Assembly (NCBI GenBank): GCA_025454395.1
Contig: JALOOM010000084.1
Location: 1 to 37,295 of the forward strand
DNA length: 37,295 nucleotides
From: Elainella sp. Prado103
GTDB lineage: Bacteria; Cyanobacteriota; Cyanobacteriia; Elainellales; Elainellaceae
Direction: 5' to 3'
Shown: in pieces, positions 17,228 to 23,722 of the stretch
How the letters are laid out: every line of letters starts with the position of its first letter
Position numbering within the stretch: position 1 is the first letter of the stretch
Translations under genes and position numbers: made by a program
The notes under the pieces: model-generated
Seen by the model: the letters and a program-made list of their open reading frames with translations, nothing else
What the model was told of the DNA's origin: nothing
The model's database searches: none

Positions 17228-17809
17228 ATGCGAAATCTGCAAAACCATTTCGACTCAGCCGACAAGCTGTTAATGTTCCTAGGCACGATTGCTGGAGGCA
17301 CGATCACACTGGTCGCTATCGAGAATCTGTCACCAGAACAGGCAGCATTAGTCAGCGCTATTCTCATCGCTATCCTCTCCTCTGCTGCAACCAAACTCTC
17401 CGCTCCAAGATGGTGGTGGCTCTGTATTGGCGCAATTGCAGGCATGATTATCGGTTTAGGATCAGTGCTGTCAGAAACATTGGCTGACAATGGTCAACCG
17501 CTCGATTTTCCAGTCCGTTGTACCATCATTGGCTTGCAAATGCTAGCAGGGTTTGTTTCTGGCTTCCTCTGGGGACGCAAAACACCAAAAGCTAACATTC
17601 CACCCCTAAAAACTTTCCTGTCTCGCTTGAGTGCCATCACTGCCGGACTCTATGCGATCGTCGTCACCGTTGATTTTGTCTGGGAAGGTTTGGAGGAAGC
17701 CCGCACGTTATCTAGTCGCCTCAGTGCCACCACCACAATTTTGATCACTGCATTGATCATTCCTGCTGTAGTAGGTTATTTCATTGCTGAATCACGCAAA
17801 CGCAATTAA
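17228..17809 (+). CDS. Small polytopic membrane protein, unknown family
   Basis: 193 residues from the ATG at 17,228 (MRNLQNHF). The frame is open further upstream only because the DUF1214 remnant lies in phase, and the duplicated fragment at 14,695 begins at the same place, supporting this start. Five to six hydrophobic segments are visible (LLMFLGTIAGGTITLVA, ALVSAILIAILSSAA, WWLCIGAIAGMIIGLGSVL, CTIIGLQMLAGFVSGFLWG, AGLYAIVVTVDFVW, ILITALIIPAVVGYFIA). I do not recognise the family. A degraded copy lies before the DUF1254 gene, so DUF1254 and this gene probably formed a repeated pair. Its stop overlaps the tail of the antisense Uma2 remnant. Confidence 0.75.
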   Translation: MRNLQNHFDSADKLLMFLGTIAGGTITLVAIENLSPEQAALVSAILIAILSSAATKLSAPRWWWLCIGAIAGMIIGLGSVLSETLADNGQPLDFPVRCTIIGLQMLAGFVSGFLWGRKTPKANIPPLKTFLSRLSAITAGLYAIVVTVDFVWEGLEEARTLSSRLSATTTILITALIIPAVVGYFIAESRKRN

Positions 17810-18018
17810 CTCTTTGTATCTCGAATCCCTTGTCGAAATGTCTTGGCTGCTGCCAGTGGATTTAGGTTCTGTACACATTCACTCAATAGTTTAAAAAGAT
17901 CGGGAAACTCCTTGTCTGTACCAATACAGTAACTTTCATCCGGTTCTACCCCCACTTGTTGTTCCATCTTGCGAAATGTGGTAGAGCCAATCAGAAAATA
18001 TTTGGTATAACTTACTTT
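17806..18018 (-). pseudogene. Internally deleted Uma2-family (DUF820) gene remnant
   Basis: An open minus-strand frame with no start reads FLIGSTTFRKMEQQVGV, then EPDESYCIGTDKEFPDL, then directly FKLLSECVQNLNPLAAAK and TFRQGIRDTKS before a stop at 17,806-17,808. The first part matches the middle of Uma2 proteins (the EPDECYCxGTDKEFPDLAIEV region) and the last matches their C-terminal helix, so the catalytic core that normally lies between is missing. The head of the gene is missing as well. Recognition is from family memory. Confidence 0.6.
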
Positions 18019-18072
18019 TCATATCAGTTTCTTATTTGTTCGTATCAGGTGCTTATTTCTTGGCTTTATTTT
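18018..18072 (+). promoter_or_regulatory. CTTAT array E and -10 of the YqhA-like gene
   Basis: CATAT at 18,020, CTTAT at 18,031, CGTAT at 18,041 and CTTAT at 18,052 are spaced 11, 10 and 11 bp; the sites alternate between TTCnTATCAG and CTTATTT forms. TATTTT at 18,067-18,072 begins 15 nt after the last C. The start at 18,126 is 53 nt downstream of the -10. Confidence 0.75.
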
Positions 18073-18125
18073 TCCTGATAGGGAATTCAAAGCGCCCACC
18101 CTATTCTTCATGATGTTTTATAGAT

Positions 18126-18647
18126 ATGATGCAACGTCTCTTATTAAGCAGTCGCTATCTGATCAACATTGCTGTGATTACGGCGTTATTTGGCTCACTA
18201 GCCATTATTATTGATGGAGTTTTAACCGCTATTAATGTGATTGGGCAGATGTTTCTTAGCCAGGAATTTACGGTTGAGGCATCTAAGGAAGTGTCGATCG
18301 GGTTTATTGAAGTGATCGACCTGCTATTCTTGGGTATTGTGTTTTACATCTTTGCGCTAGGACTCTATCACCTGTTTATTGATAGCACAATGCGCCTGCC
18401 TCATTGGCTTAAAGTCGAGGATTTTGAGGAACTGAAGGTCATTCTGGTGAGTGTCGTGATTGTCATCCTGACGATCAATTTTGCGGGTTCAGTGGTGGAG
18501 TGGAACGGTGAATCTGACATTCTGGGGCTTGGGTTTGGCGTTGCGGGGGTGATTGCCTCGATCGGACTGATTCTCTATGTGCGAAAAGTCCCTCATCCGG
18601 TTGAGGAGAAACGCTTAGAGTCACCCCCCGAAGAAACGAGCCCTTGA
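18126..18647 (+). CDS. YqhA/UPF0114-like membrane protein
   Basis: 173 residues starting at the first of two adjacent ATGs. Four hydrophobic segments are visible (about 10-36, 58-84, 102-125 and 136-150). Family-like landmarks are IDLLFLGIVFYIFALGLYHLFI and the segment LKVILVSVVIVILTINF with GSVVEWNGESDIL, ending in a polar Pro/Glu tail. This matches the uncharacterised UPF0114 (YqhA) family in length and layout. It has its own array-E promoter with no visible partner, so it is probably a single-gene unit of the regulon. Function unknown. Confidence 0.8.
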   Translation: MMQRLLLSSRYLINIAVITALFGSLAIIIDGVLTAINVIGQMFLSQEFTVEASKEVSIGFIEVIDLLFLGIVFYIFALGLYHLFIDSTMRLPHWLKVEDFEELKVILVSVVIVILTINFAGSVVEWNGESDILGLGFGVAGVIASIGLILYVRKVPHPVEEKRLESPPEETSP

Positions 18648-18707
18648 TGGTTCTCAGGAACCCGCCCTTGATAATGCCATTACTTCCTCTGCTCCATTCT
18701 TTGCAAT

Positions 18708-18751
18708 TTCTTATTTTTTTATATATTCCTCTTAAGTTCAGGCAGTATCGT
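18708..18751 (+). promoter_or_regulatory. CTTAT array F1, distal promoter of the cytoplasmic HAD gene
   Basis: CTTAT at 18,710, TATAT at 18,720 and CTTAA at 18,731 (spacings 10, 11). TATCGT at 18,746-18,751 begins 15 nt after the last C. It is weaker than the others but has the same geometry, and lies 100 bp upstream of array F2. Confidence 0.5.
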
Positions 18752-18807
18752 CAAAACATCACCTTTCTGTCTTAACGGGTAAGGATACTTCAAATAGAAT
18801 AACCATT

Positions 18808-18862
18808 TTCATATCCTATGATTGGAAGTTCATATCCGTCTCCTATTTCTCTAATTTAGAGT
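18808..18862 (+). promoter_or_regulatory. CTTAT array F2 and -10 of the cytoplasmic HAD gene
   Basis: TTCATATC occurs twice, with C at 18,810 and 18,831 (21 bp, two helical turns), followed by CCTAT at 18,842 (11 bp). No half-site is seen at the intermediate position. TAGAGT at 18,857-18,862 begins 15 nt after the C at 18,842. The ATG is 54 nt downstream of the -10. Confidence 0.65.
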
Positions 18863-18916
18863 TTTGGGAACAGCAAAATGAATGATCGACCCTAATTAGT
18901 TACCTGCTAATCGCAT

Positions 18917-19837
18917 ATGTTAAATCCTTTACCTAGTTGGTATGATATCCCCACCAAGCAAGCGATTCTTGATTTTGTGACCGCAGTTACCACTGAGAGA
19001 CACCCTGACTTTGTGCCGCCTGCTGAACGCATTGCTACCTTTGACAACGATGGAACGCTATGGTGTGAACGCCCGCTCCTGATCCAAATCTTTTTCCTGA
19101 TTGATCGGATCAAAAGCATGGTTGCGGAAAATCCAACATTAGCAACGCAGCAACCCTTCAAGGCGATCGTTGAACAAGATTTAGAAACCCTCAAAACCTT
19201 TGGCAAAAAAGAGCTGCTCATCTTGATGTTTAGCTCGCATACTGCCATGACCCCAGAGGAATTTGCTCAAATTGCTCAAACCTGGTTTAAATCAGCAACC
19301 CATCCTCGGTTTCAACGGTTGTTTAAGCACTGTGTGTTTCAACCCATGGTGGAACTGTTGCAATATCTCCAATCGAGCGGTTTCAAAACCTTTATTGTTA
19401 CCGGTGGTGGAATTGAATTTGTCCGATCGATCGCTGAAGAAATCTATGGAATTCCGCCCGAACAGGTGATTGGCAGCAGCAGCAAGACCCGATTCGAGTG
19501 GCGAGATGGTCAGCCCAATTTAATCAAACTGCCTGAACTGAACAGCTTTGACGATCGGGAAGAGAAGGTCAAAAATATTCATTTACATATTGGTCGTCGT
19601 CCAATTCTGGCTGTTGGCAATTCCGATGGAGACTTGGCGATGATGCAGTATGCGGCGGCCGGATCAGGACGTCACCTGACATTGTTGCTGCACCACGACG
19701 ATGCAGAACGAGAAGATGCTTACGATCGCGATTTTCGCCTGAGTCCATTAACCATTGCTCTAGATGAAGTCCCCAAATTGGGCGGACGGGTGATCAGTAT
19801 GAAACAAGACTTTGCCCAAGTCTTTCCTCCTGTATAG
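18917..19837 (+). CDS. Cytoplasmic HAD-superfamily phosphatase
   Basis: 306 residues. Motif I is FDNDGTLW with nucleophile D43 and acid D45, motif II is in FIVTGGGIEF, motif III contributes a conserved Lys/Arg in the KTRFEW region, and motif IV is VGNSDGDLAMM. The helical cap inserted after motif I places it near the phosphoserine-phosphatase type. It is a clear paralogue of the exported enzyme at 9911: IATFDNDGTLW, YGIPPxQVIGSS, LHIGxRP and a C-terminal VxSMKxDxxxxF are shared. It has no signal peptide, so the two copies would act on opposite sides of the inner membrane. The start has no clear Shine-Dalgarno site. Substrate unknown. Confidence 0.9.
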   Translation: MLNPLPSWYDIPTKQAILDFVTAVTTERHPDFVPPAERIATFDNDGTLWCERPLLIQIFFLIDRIKSMVAENPTLATQQPFKAIVEQDLETLKTFGKKELLILMFSSHTAMTPEEFAQIAQTWFKSATHPRFQRLFKHCVFQPMVELLQYLQSSGFKTFIVTGGGIEFVRSIAEEIYGIPPEQVIGSSSKTRFEWRDGQPNLIKLPELNSFDDREEKVKNIHLHIGRRPILAVGNSDGDLAMMQYAAAGSGRHLTLLLHHDDAEREDAYDRDFRLSPLTIALDEVPKLGGRVISMKQDFAQVFPPV

Positions 19838-19857
19838 GAGATGGGGCTTCCAGGCTG

Positions 19858-19912
19858 TTCATATCTAGTTCATAGGAGCCCTTATTTTGTCCTTATTTCT
19901 TCGTTTTAGGCT
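19858..19912 (+). promoter_or_regulatory. CTTAT array G and -10 of the FGE gene
   Basis: CATAT at 19,860, CATAG at 19,871, CTTAT at 19,881 and CTTAT at 19,892 are spaced 11, 10 and 11 bp, with a CGTTT 10 bp further on. TAGGCT at 19,907-19,912 begins 15 nt after the C at 19,892. It starts 23 bp after the HAD stop codon. Confidence 0.75.
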
Positions 19913-19970
19913 TACGGCAGAGCTAGGTCGATTGGTTTAGCACGATTCAGGAAGATTAGAGGAGTTAGGC

Positions 19971-20960
19971 ATGAGCAGCATTTCGGTCTTGTCCCGATCT
20001 ACCCCAGAGAAATCAATCCCTCCAGGCCGTCCACCAGCAAAAGGCATGGTATGGATTCCTGGTGGCAAGTTTCAAATGGGATCTGACTACCATTATCCAG
20101 AAGAAGCGCCAGCTCATCAGGTAACGGTTAGCGGTTTTTGGATGGATAAATACACAGTGACCAATGAGCAATTTCAAAAATTTGTCAAAGCCACCAGATA
20201 CGTTACAGTTGCTGAGCGGGTGCCCAATGCCGCAGACTATCCTGGTGCGAAACCAGAGTTCCTTGTCCCTGCTTCACTCGTATTCCAGAAACCAACCCAG
20301 CGCGTCGATATGCGGGATATCTGCAACTGGTGGCAATATCTTCCAGGAGCAAACTGGCGGCATCCAGAAGGGCAGGGCAGTTCCATCAAAGGGCGAGAGA
20401 AGCATCCGGTGGTGCATGTGGCCTATGAAGATGTAGAAGCCTATGCTCAGTGGATTGATAAGACATTACCTACTGAAGCCGAATGGGAATTTGCTGCGCG
20501 TGGTGGTCTGGAAGATGCAGAGTATACTTGGGGAGATGAGCTTTCACCCCACGGCAGAATGATGGCGAATACATGGCAAGGTGAGTTTCCCATCCAAAAC
20601 ATGCTCACCGATGGATACGAGCGTACGGCTCCTGTTGGTTCTTATCCTGCCAATGGCTATGGCTTGTATGATATGGCTGGCAATGTATGGGAATGGACTA
20701 CAGATTGGTATCAAAATCAGCATGCCCCTAAAACTTGCTGTGGCAGCATCAATCCAAAGGGAGGCACGATGGAACAAAGTTATGACCTCAACTTGCCGGA
20801 TATTCGCATTCCTCGCAAAGTCCTCAAAGGAGGTTCCTATCTTTGTGCCCCAAATTACTGTATGCGCTATCGTCCGGCTGCCCGCATTGCTGAACCGATC
20901 GACACAAGTACTTGCCATGTGGGATTCCGCTTAATTGTCAGACTTGATTCTTCTCAGTAG
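19971..20960 (+). CDS. Formylglycine-generating enzyme (FGE/SUMF1)
   Basis: 329 residues with a ribosome-binding site AGAGGAG at 19,958-19,964. The enzyme oxidises the active-site cysteine of type I sulfatases to formylglycine. The SUMF1 fold runs from MVWIPGGKFQMGSD (about 26) to CHVGFRLIVR (near the end), with the WMDKYTVTNEQF and LPTEAEWEFAARGG landmarks. The two catalytic cysteines of the oxygen- and copper-dependent enzymes are both present, C292 and C297 in GGSYLCAPNYCMRYRPAAR, with the same five-residue separation as in human FGE; many other SUMF1-domain proteins lack them. There is no signal peptide, in keeping with the cytoplasmic-looking sulfatase at 13,131 (CTAGR). The pair forms an enzyme and activator module. 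It is followed after 60 bp by the MarC-like gene. Confidence 0.95.
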   Translation: MSSISVLSRSTPEKSIPPGRPPAKGMVWIPGGKFQMGSDYHYPEEAPAHQVTVSGFWMDKYTVTNEQFQKFVKATRYVTVAERVPNAADYPGAKPEFLVPASLVFQKPTQRVDMRDICNWWQYLPGANWRHPEGQGSSIKGREKHPVVHVAYEDVEAYAQWIDKTLPTEAEWEFAARGGLEDAEYTWGDELSPHGRMMANTWQGEFPIQNMLTDGYERTAPVGSYPANGYGLYDMAGNVWEWTTDWYQNQHAPKTCCGSINPKGGTMEQSYDLNLPDIRIPRKVLKGGSYLCAPNYCMRYRPAARIAEPIDTSTCHVGFRLIVRLDSSQ

Positions 20961-21020
20961 CAAGCAGACATTTATATTTTCATAAAATCATTGTTCTTTG
21001 ATCGACTTTGATTAATTGCT

Positions 21021-21917
21021 ATGACGTTAAATTTTGCTCAAAAGCGTTGGTGGATCAGTGCGATCGCCTCACTAATTTTGGTGTTGGGGTTGAACGTCTC
21101 TCAACCTAGAATTACGGACTCTCTCCCAATTTGTACAAAGGGATCAGAACAACTTGCTTGCCAGCAGAATTCGGCAAGTCGCTTACTCTTGGCACAAGCT
21201 CCTGCTCCACCTGCATCTGCAGAACCAGCCGTGCCCCCTAAACAACAAATTGCCGATCAGATTGCCAGAATGTCAATCAATTCACCGATCGGCATCTTTA
21301 ATCTATTCATCATTTTCTTTGTCACACTTGGTCCCTTGAAAACGATTCCGAGCTTCGTGCAATTGACTCAAAATGCAGATGCAAAACTTCGCCAACAGTT
21401 AGCATTTCGGAGTACGGCGATCGCCACGATTGTCATTTTATTGGTAACGATGGTCGGTCAAAATATGCTGCGAGTTTGGCAAGTTCATTTACCTGCACTG
21501 CTGATTGCTGGCGGCATTTTACTGTTTATGGTGGCCCTGAAAATAGTCCTGAGTGAATACAATCCTCCCGAAAAAACACCCCCACCTGATGAACCTTCCT
21601 TGAAGATGGCAGTGACTCCGCTGGCCTTTCCCACAATCGTACCTCCGTTTGGCATTGCGATCGCTCTGACGATTATGGCTATCTCCCAGGAAATTAACGT
21701 GAGTGCCACAATTGTTCTAGGACTACTAGTTTTGGTCATGCTCTTGAATCTACTTGGAATGCTAGCAGCTAGACCGATTTTAATGTTCCTCAAACCGGTG
21801 ACGCTAAGAATATTGGGATTTGCGCTAGGCGTATTGCAACTTGCAATGGGAGTTGAGTGGATAATCGCCGGTTTAGAGATTGAAGTTTTAGTTCTTCGTC
21901 GCCTATTGCAAAGTTGA
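21021..21917 (+). CDS. MarC-family integral membrane protein with signal-like N-terminal extension
   Basis: 298 residues. The first 85 form an extension: a hydrophobic segment (about 11-27), then a Cys-containing and Ala/Pro-rich linker. The MarC/UPF0056 core follows with about six membrane helices. The landmarks are FNLFIIFFVTLGPLKTIPSF, the Leu-rich helix LLIAGGILLFMVALKI and MAVTPLAFPTIVPPFGI (the MarC segment usually written as ALTFPLLAGPG). The extension is unusual for the family. Only a faint pair of half-sites (TTTAT and CATAA at 20,971/20,981) and no matching -10 are seen, so it may be read through from the FGE promoter. Transport substrate unknown. Confidence 0.82.
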   Translation: MTLNFAQKRWWISAIASLILVLGLNVSQPRITDSLPICTKGSEQLACQQNSASRLLLAQAPAPPASAEPAVPPKQQIADQIARMSINSPIGIFNLFIIFFVTLGPLKTIPSFVQLTQNADAKLRQQLAFRSTAIATIVILLVTMVGQNMLRVWQVHLPALLIAGGILLFMVALKIVLSEYNPPEKTPPPDEPSLKMAVTPLAFPTIVPPFGIAIALTIMAISQEINVSATIVLGLLVLVMLLNLLGMLAARPILMFLKPVTLRILGFALGVLQLAMGVEWIIAGLEIEVLVLRRLLQS

Positions 21918-21954
21918 TCCATCCGGAGCTGAATCTCTGCTTCTCTCAGCTGCA

Positions 21955-22425
21955 TCAGGCGGACTCACCGATCAGTTTGCGGCTCCGCTTCCAGGCGGCA
22001 ATCACTCTGCGACTACAGCCGGTGCCGGTATGCTTCTCGACATAGTCGATTAAAGCGGGATAGGTGGTGTAGCCGATCGAATAAGCTTCATCCAGCAAGG
22101 CAAACACCGTTTGGTTCCGATCCGCTGGCACAGTCTTCAGTCGGGGAATTGGTTCAGAACCAGCAGCCGGAGACTCTTCTCCCCAATCAGGTAAGCGATC
22201 AGTGACGGCTTCATTCACTGGCAGAACTTCGACTTCGTTGGGAGAGAGGTCAACCGTCCGAGGTGGGGCTGCTGCTGCCGCTGGTATGGGTGGCATCGGG
22301 GGGACGGGTACGAGTTGTTTGCGTTGCTGCACTCGCGGATGAACCGGGTAGAAAATGCTGTAAATGACGTTCCAGCCCAATTGGGCGATCGAGAATAGAA
22401 CAGAGAAGGGTTTCAAGCAAGGCAT
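21955..22425 (-). CDS. Unknown protein: membrane segment, Pro/Ala linker, HTH-like C-terminus
   Basis: 156 residues if started at the ATG at 22,425; a GTG 12 nt earlier is also possible. It opens with a hydrophobic segment (FSVLFSIAQLGWNVIYSIFYP), continues through a Pro/Ala-rich linker and an acidic stretch, and ends with a helical domain (VFALLDEAYSIGYTTYPALIDYVEK, then RRVIAAWKRSRKLI) that could bind nucleic acid. The start codon lies inside the end of the upstream HTH gene (13-bp overlap), so the two are translationally coupled. No family recognised. The 5' part of this gene is also present at bases 1-26. Confidence 0.6.
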   Translation of the reverse strand: MPCLKPFSVLFSIAQLGWNVIYSIFYPVHPRVQQRKQLVPVPPMPPIPAAAAAPPRTVDLSPNEVEVLPVNEAVTDRLPDWGEESPAAGSEPIPRLKTVPADRNQTVFALLDEAYSIGYTTYPALIDYVEKHTGTGCSRRVIAAWKRSRKLIGESA

Positions 22426-22637
22426 AACGAGTACCACCGCTTGCCATCTTGGATCCGGGAGCGAAGCTTCCCTTCTAAACAGAGGTTTCGGGTTTGACGA
22501 CGAACCTGCTCATAGGTCAAGCCTGCTCGCTGGGTCAGATGTTCTCGGTTCAACTCTTCTCCTGGATTGAGATGTTGCAGGAGTTTCGATCGAGTTTGGT
22601 GTCCTTGCCGGGTCTGGCGACAAACAATATCACGCAT
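22413..22637 (-). CDS. Small helix-turn-helix protein
   Basis: 74 residues, basic. The segment ELNREHLTQRAGLTYEQVRR is a good helix-turn-helix candidate, followed by a wing-like RSRIQDGKRWYSL. It is coupled to the gene at 21,955 by overlap. A degraded second copy stands at the left end of the window, about 22 kb away, in the same orientation. Because it lies at the border of the island it may be an old chromosomal gene interrupted or duplicated by the insertion, or part of the mobile unit. Confidence 0.6.
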   Translation of the reverse strand: MRDIVCRQTRQGHQTRSKLLQHLNPGEELNREHLTQRAGLTYEQVRRQTRNLCLEGKLRSRIQDGKRWYSLCLA

Positions 22638-22741
22638 GTGTCATGAAATTTGTCAAACATTTCTCAGCATTCCCTTGTGCATACTGTAGAAGTGCCGAAA
22701 TAGAGAAAAATCTATAGTTAGAACCAGAAAATGAGGAGAAA

Positions 22742-22828
22742 ATGCGGTTCTCTTATGAAGATTTGATAAGAAAGGATCGGTTTAATTTTGGTCACAATTC
22801 TGGTTACAGCCTAAAAATTTATCGCTAA
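22742..22828 (+). CDS. Possible 28-residue peptide
   Basis: MRFSYEDLIRKD to SLKIYR, preceded by GAGGAG at 22,733-22,738, only 3 nt before the ATG. It lies between the HTH gene and the tRNA-Cys fragment. It could be the truncated head of a lost gene. There is no homology I can name. Confidence 0.2.
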   Translation: MRFSYEDLIRKDRFNFGHNSGYSLKIYR

Positions 22829-22863
22829 AAATTGCTTATCAGCAAGGGTTTCAGATCGTAGAA

Positions 22864-22910
22864 GAGGTCTGCAAAACCTCCACTCCCCAGTTCGAATCTG
22901 GGTGCCGCCT
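22864..22910 (+). pseudogene. 3' half of tRNA-Cys(GCA), probable integration scar
   Basis: The segment contains a complete anticodon arm (AGGT-CTGCAAA-ACCT, anticodon GCA), the T arm (CCCAG-TTCGAAT-CTGGG) and the 3' acceptor strand TGCCGCC followed by T, the discriminator expected for tRNA-Cys. Nothing upstream can supply a 5' acceptor strand (GGCGGCA) or D arm. A lone 3' half is what a tRNA-targeting integrase leaves as an attachment-site duplicate. The 230 bp that follow (22,911-23,141) show nothing else I can identify. Confidence 0.85.
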
Positions 22911-23141
22911 TCTCCTGTACGTTTGCATGATAAATGGTTAATGTCGCAAAATTATCACAGCACATTTCTTTCTGCGGAACCCGAACAAAGTCTTTACAGG
23001 TTTATCCGGTAAGGCTTTCAAAAGTGAACTTGATCAAACTAAAGCTATCTACTTTACAAAATAAAATGCGCTCAAGCGGTAGATCTAAGCGCTGGGTAGC
23101 TATAAATTGTAATAGATCAAACTTAATCTGCCAGAAGGGAA

Positions 23142-23384
23142 CTAATGGACACTGACAAAAGGTGTCAGACATGTCTTATTTGTTGCTCCCTGTTCTACGT
23201 GTTGAGCTTCTGTCTTCTCTTCCTCTTGCATCGTATCCTCAAATTGCCTTCCCAACATCTTCTGTTGCACAATCACTTTGCTGGCTAGAAAGGTCTGCAT
23301 CGGAGTCTTGCCGTAGCAGAAACGCCCTGAGTGCGGTCGAGTGCAGTTGTAGGAGTCTATCCAATCATCGACATCCTGCTGCAT
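23142..23384 (-). mobile_element. Transposase C-terminal fragment (IS481/IS3-like) with IS end
   Basis: The minus frame reads DDWIDSYNCTRPHSGRFCYG, then KTPMQTFLAS, which is the C-terminal end of DDE integrase-type transposases that carry the RPHxGxxCxGKTPMQTF pattern. The catalytic DDE core is absent, because an in-frame stop lies just upstream of this fragment. After the stop codon a GACACTGACAAAAGGTGTCAG stretch with a TGTCAG motif looks like an element terminus. It is a dead remnant. Confidence 0.7.
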
Positions 23385-23561
23385 TGACTAAAAAAGACTA
23401 CCGATCGATCCCAACGATCGATTACGGTGGTAATCGAAAGCGATCGTTCTGTCTCGAAGCTGCACCTTAACTGGTGGTACAAATGCTAAAAATATGCAAA
23501 GCAATGCCAAGTGCTTTTTTAGGGTTGGCTCTACAACTCAGTCATAGAGCCTGGAACCCAA

Positions 23562-23635
23562 TCGGAGCGGCGGGATTTGAACCCACGACCCCTACTACCC
23601 CAAAGTAGTGCGCTACCAAGCTGCGCTACGCCCCG
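23562..23635 (-). tRNA. tRNA-Pro(GGG)
   Basis: 74 nt, full cloverleaf on the minus strand. The acceptor is CGGGGCG with CGCTCCG, the D arm contains GCGCAGCTTGGTAGCGC, the anticodon stem CTACT/AGTAG encloses TTGGGGT (anticodon GGG), and the T arm is GTGGG-TTCAAAT-CCCGC. CCA is not encoded; the discriminator is A. It appears intact. Confidence 0.95.
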
Positions 23636-23722
23636 ACGCACTATAAAATTAGTGCTTAACCAGAATAGCATATCCAATTAGCAAATGAGAAGCCCAAAAT
23701 TCAAAAACTTGCCGAGAAGGTT

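Noticed and set aside
18652-18668. GGTTC/GAACC inverted repeat after the YqhA-like gene as terminator
   Set aside because: The stem is only 5 bp and no T-run follows.
20971-20996. Array before the MarC-like gene
   Set aside because: TTTAT and CATAA are 10 bp apart, but there are only two poor sites and no TAnnnT at 15 nt; read-through from the FGE promoter is simpler.
22864-22910. Functional tRNA-Cys gene
   Set aside because: There is no 5' acceptor strand or D arm upstream, so a mature tRNA cannot form from this locus.
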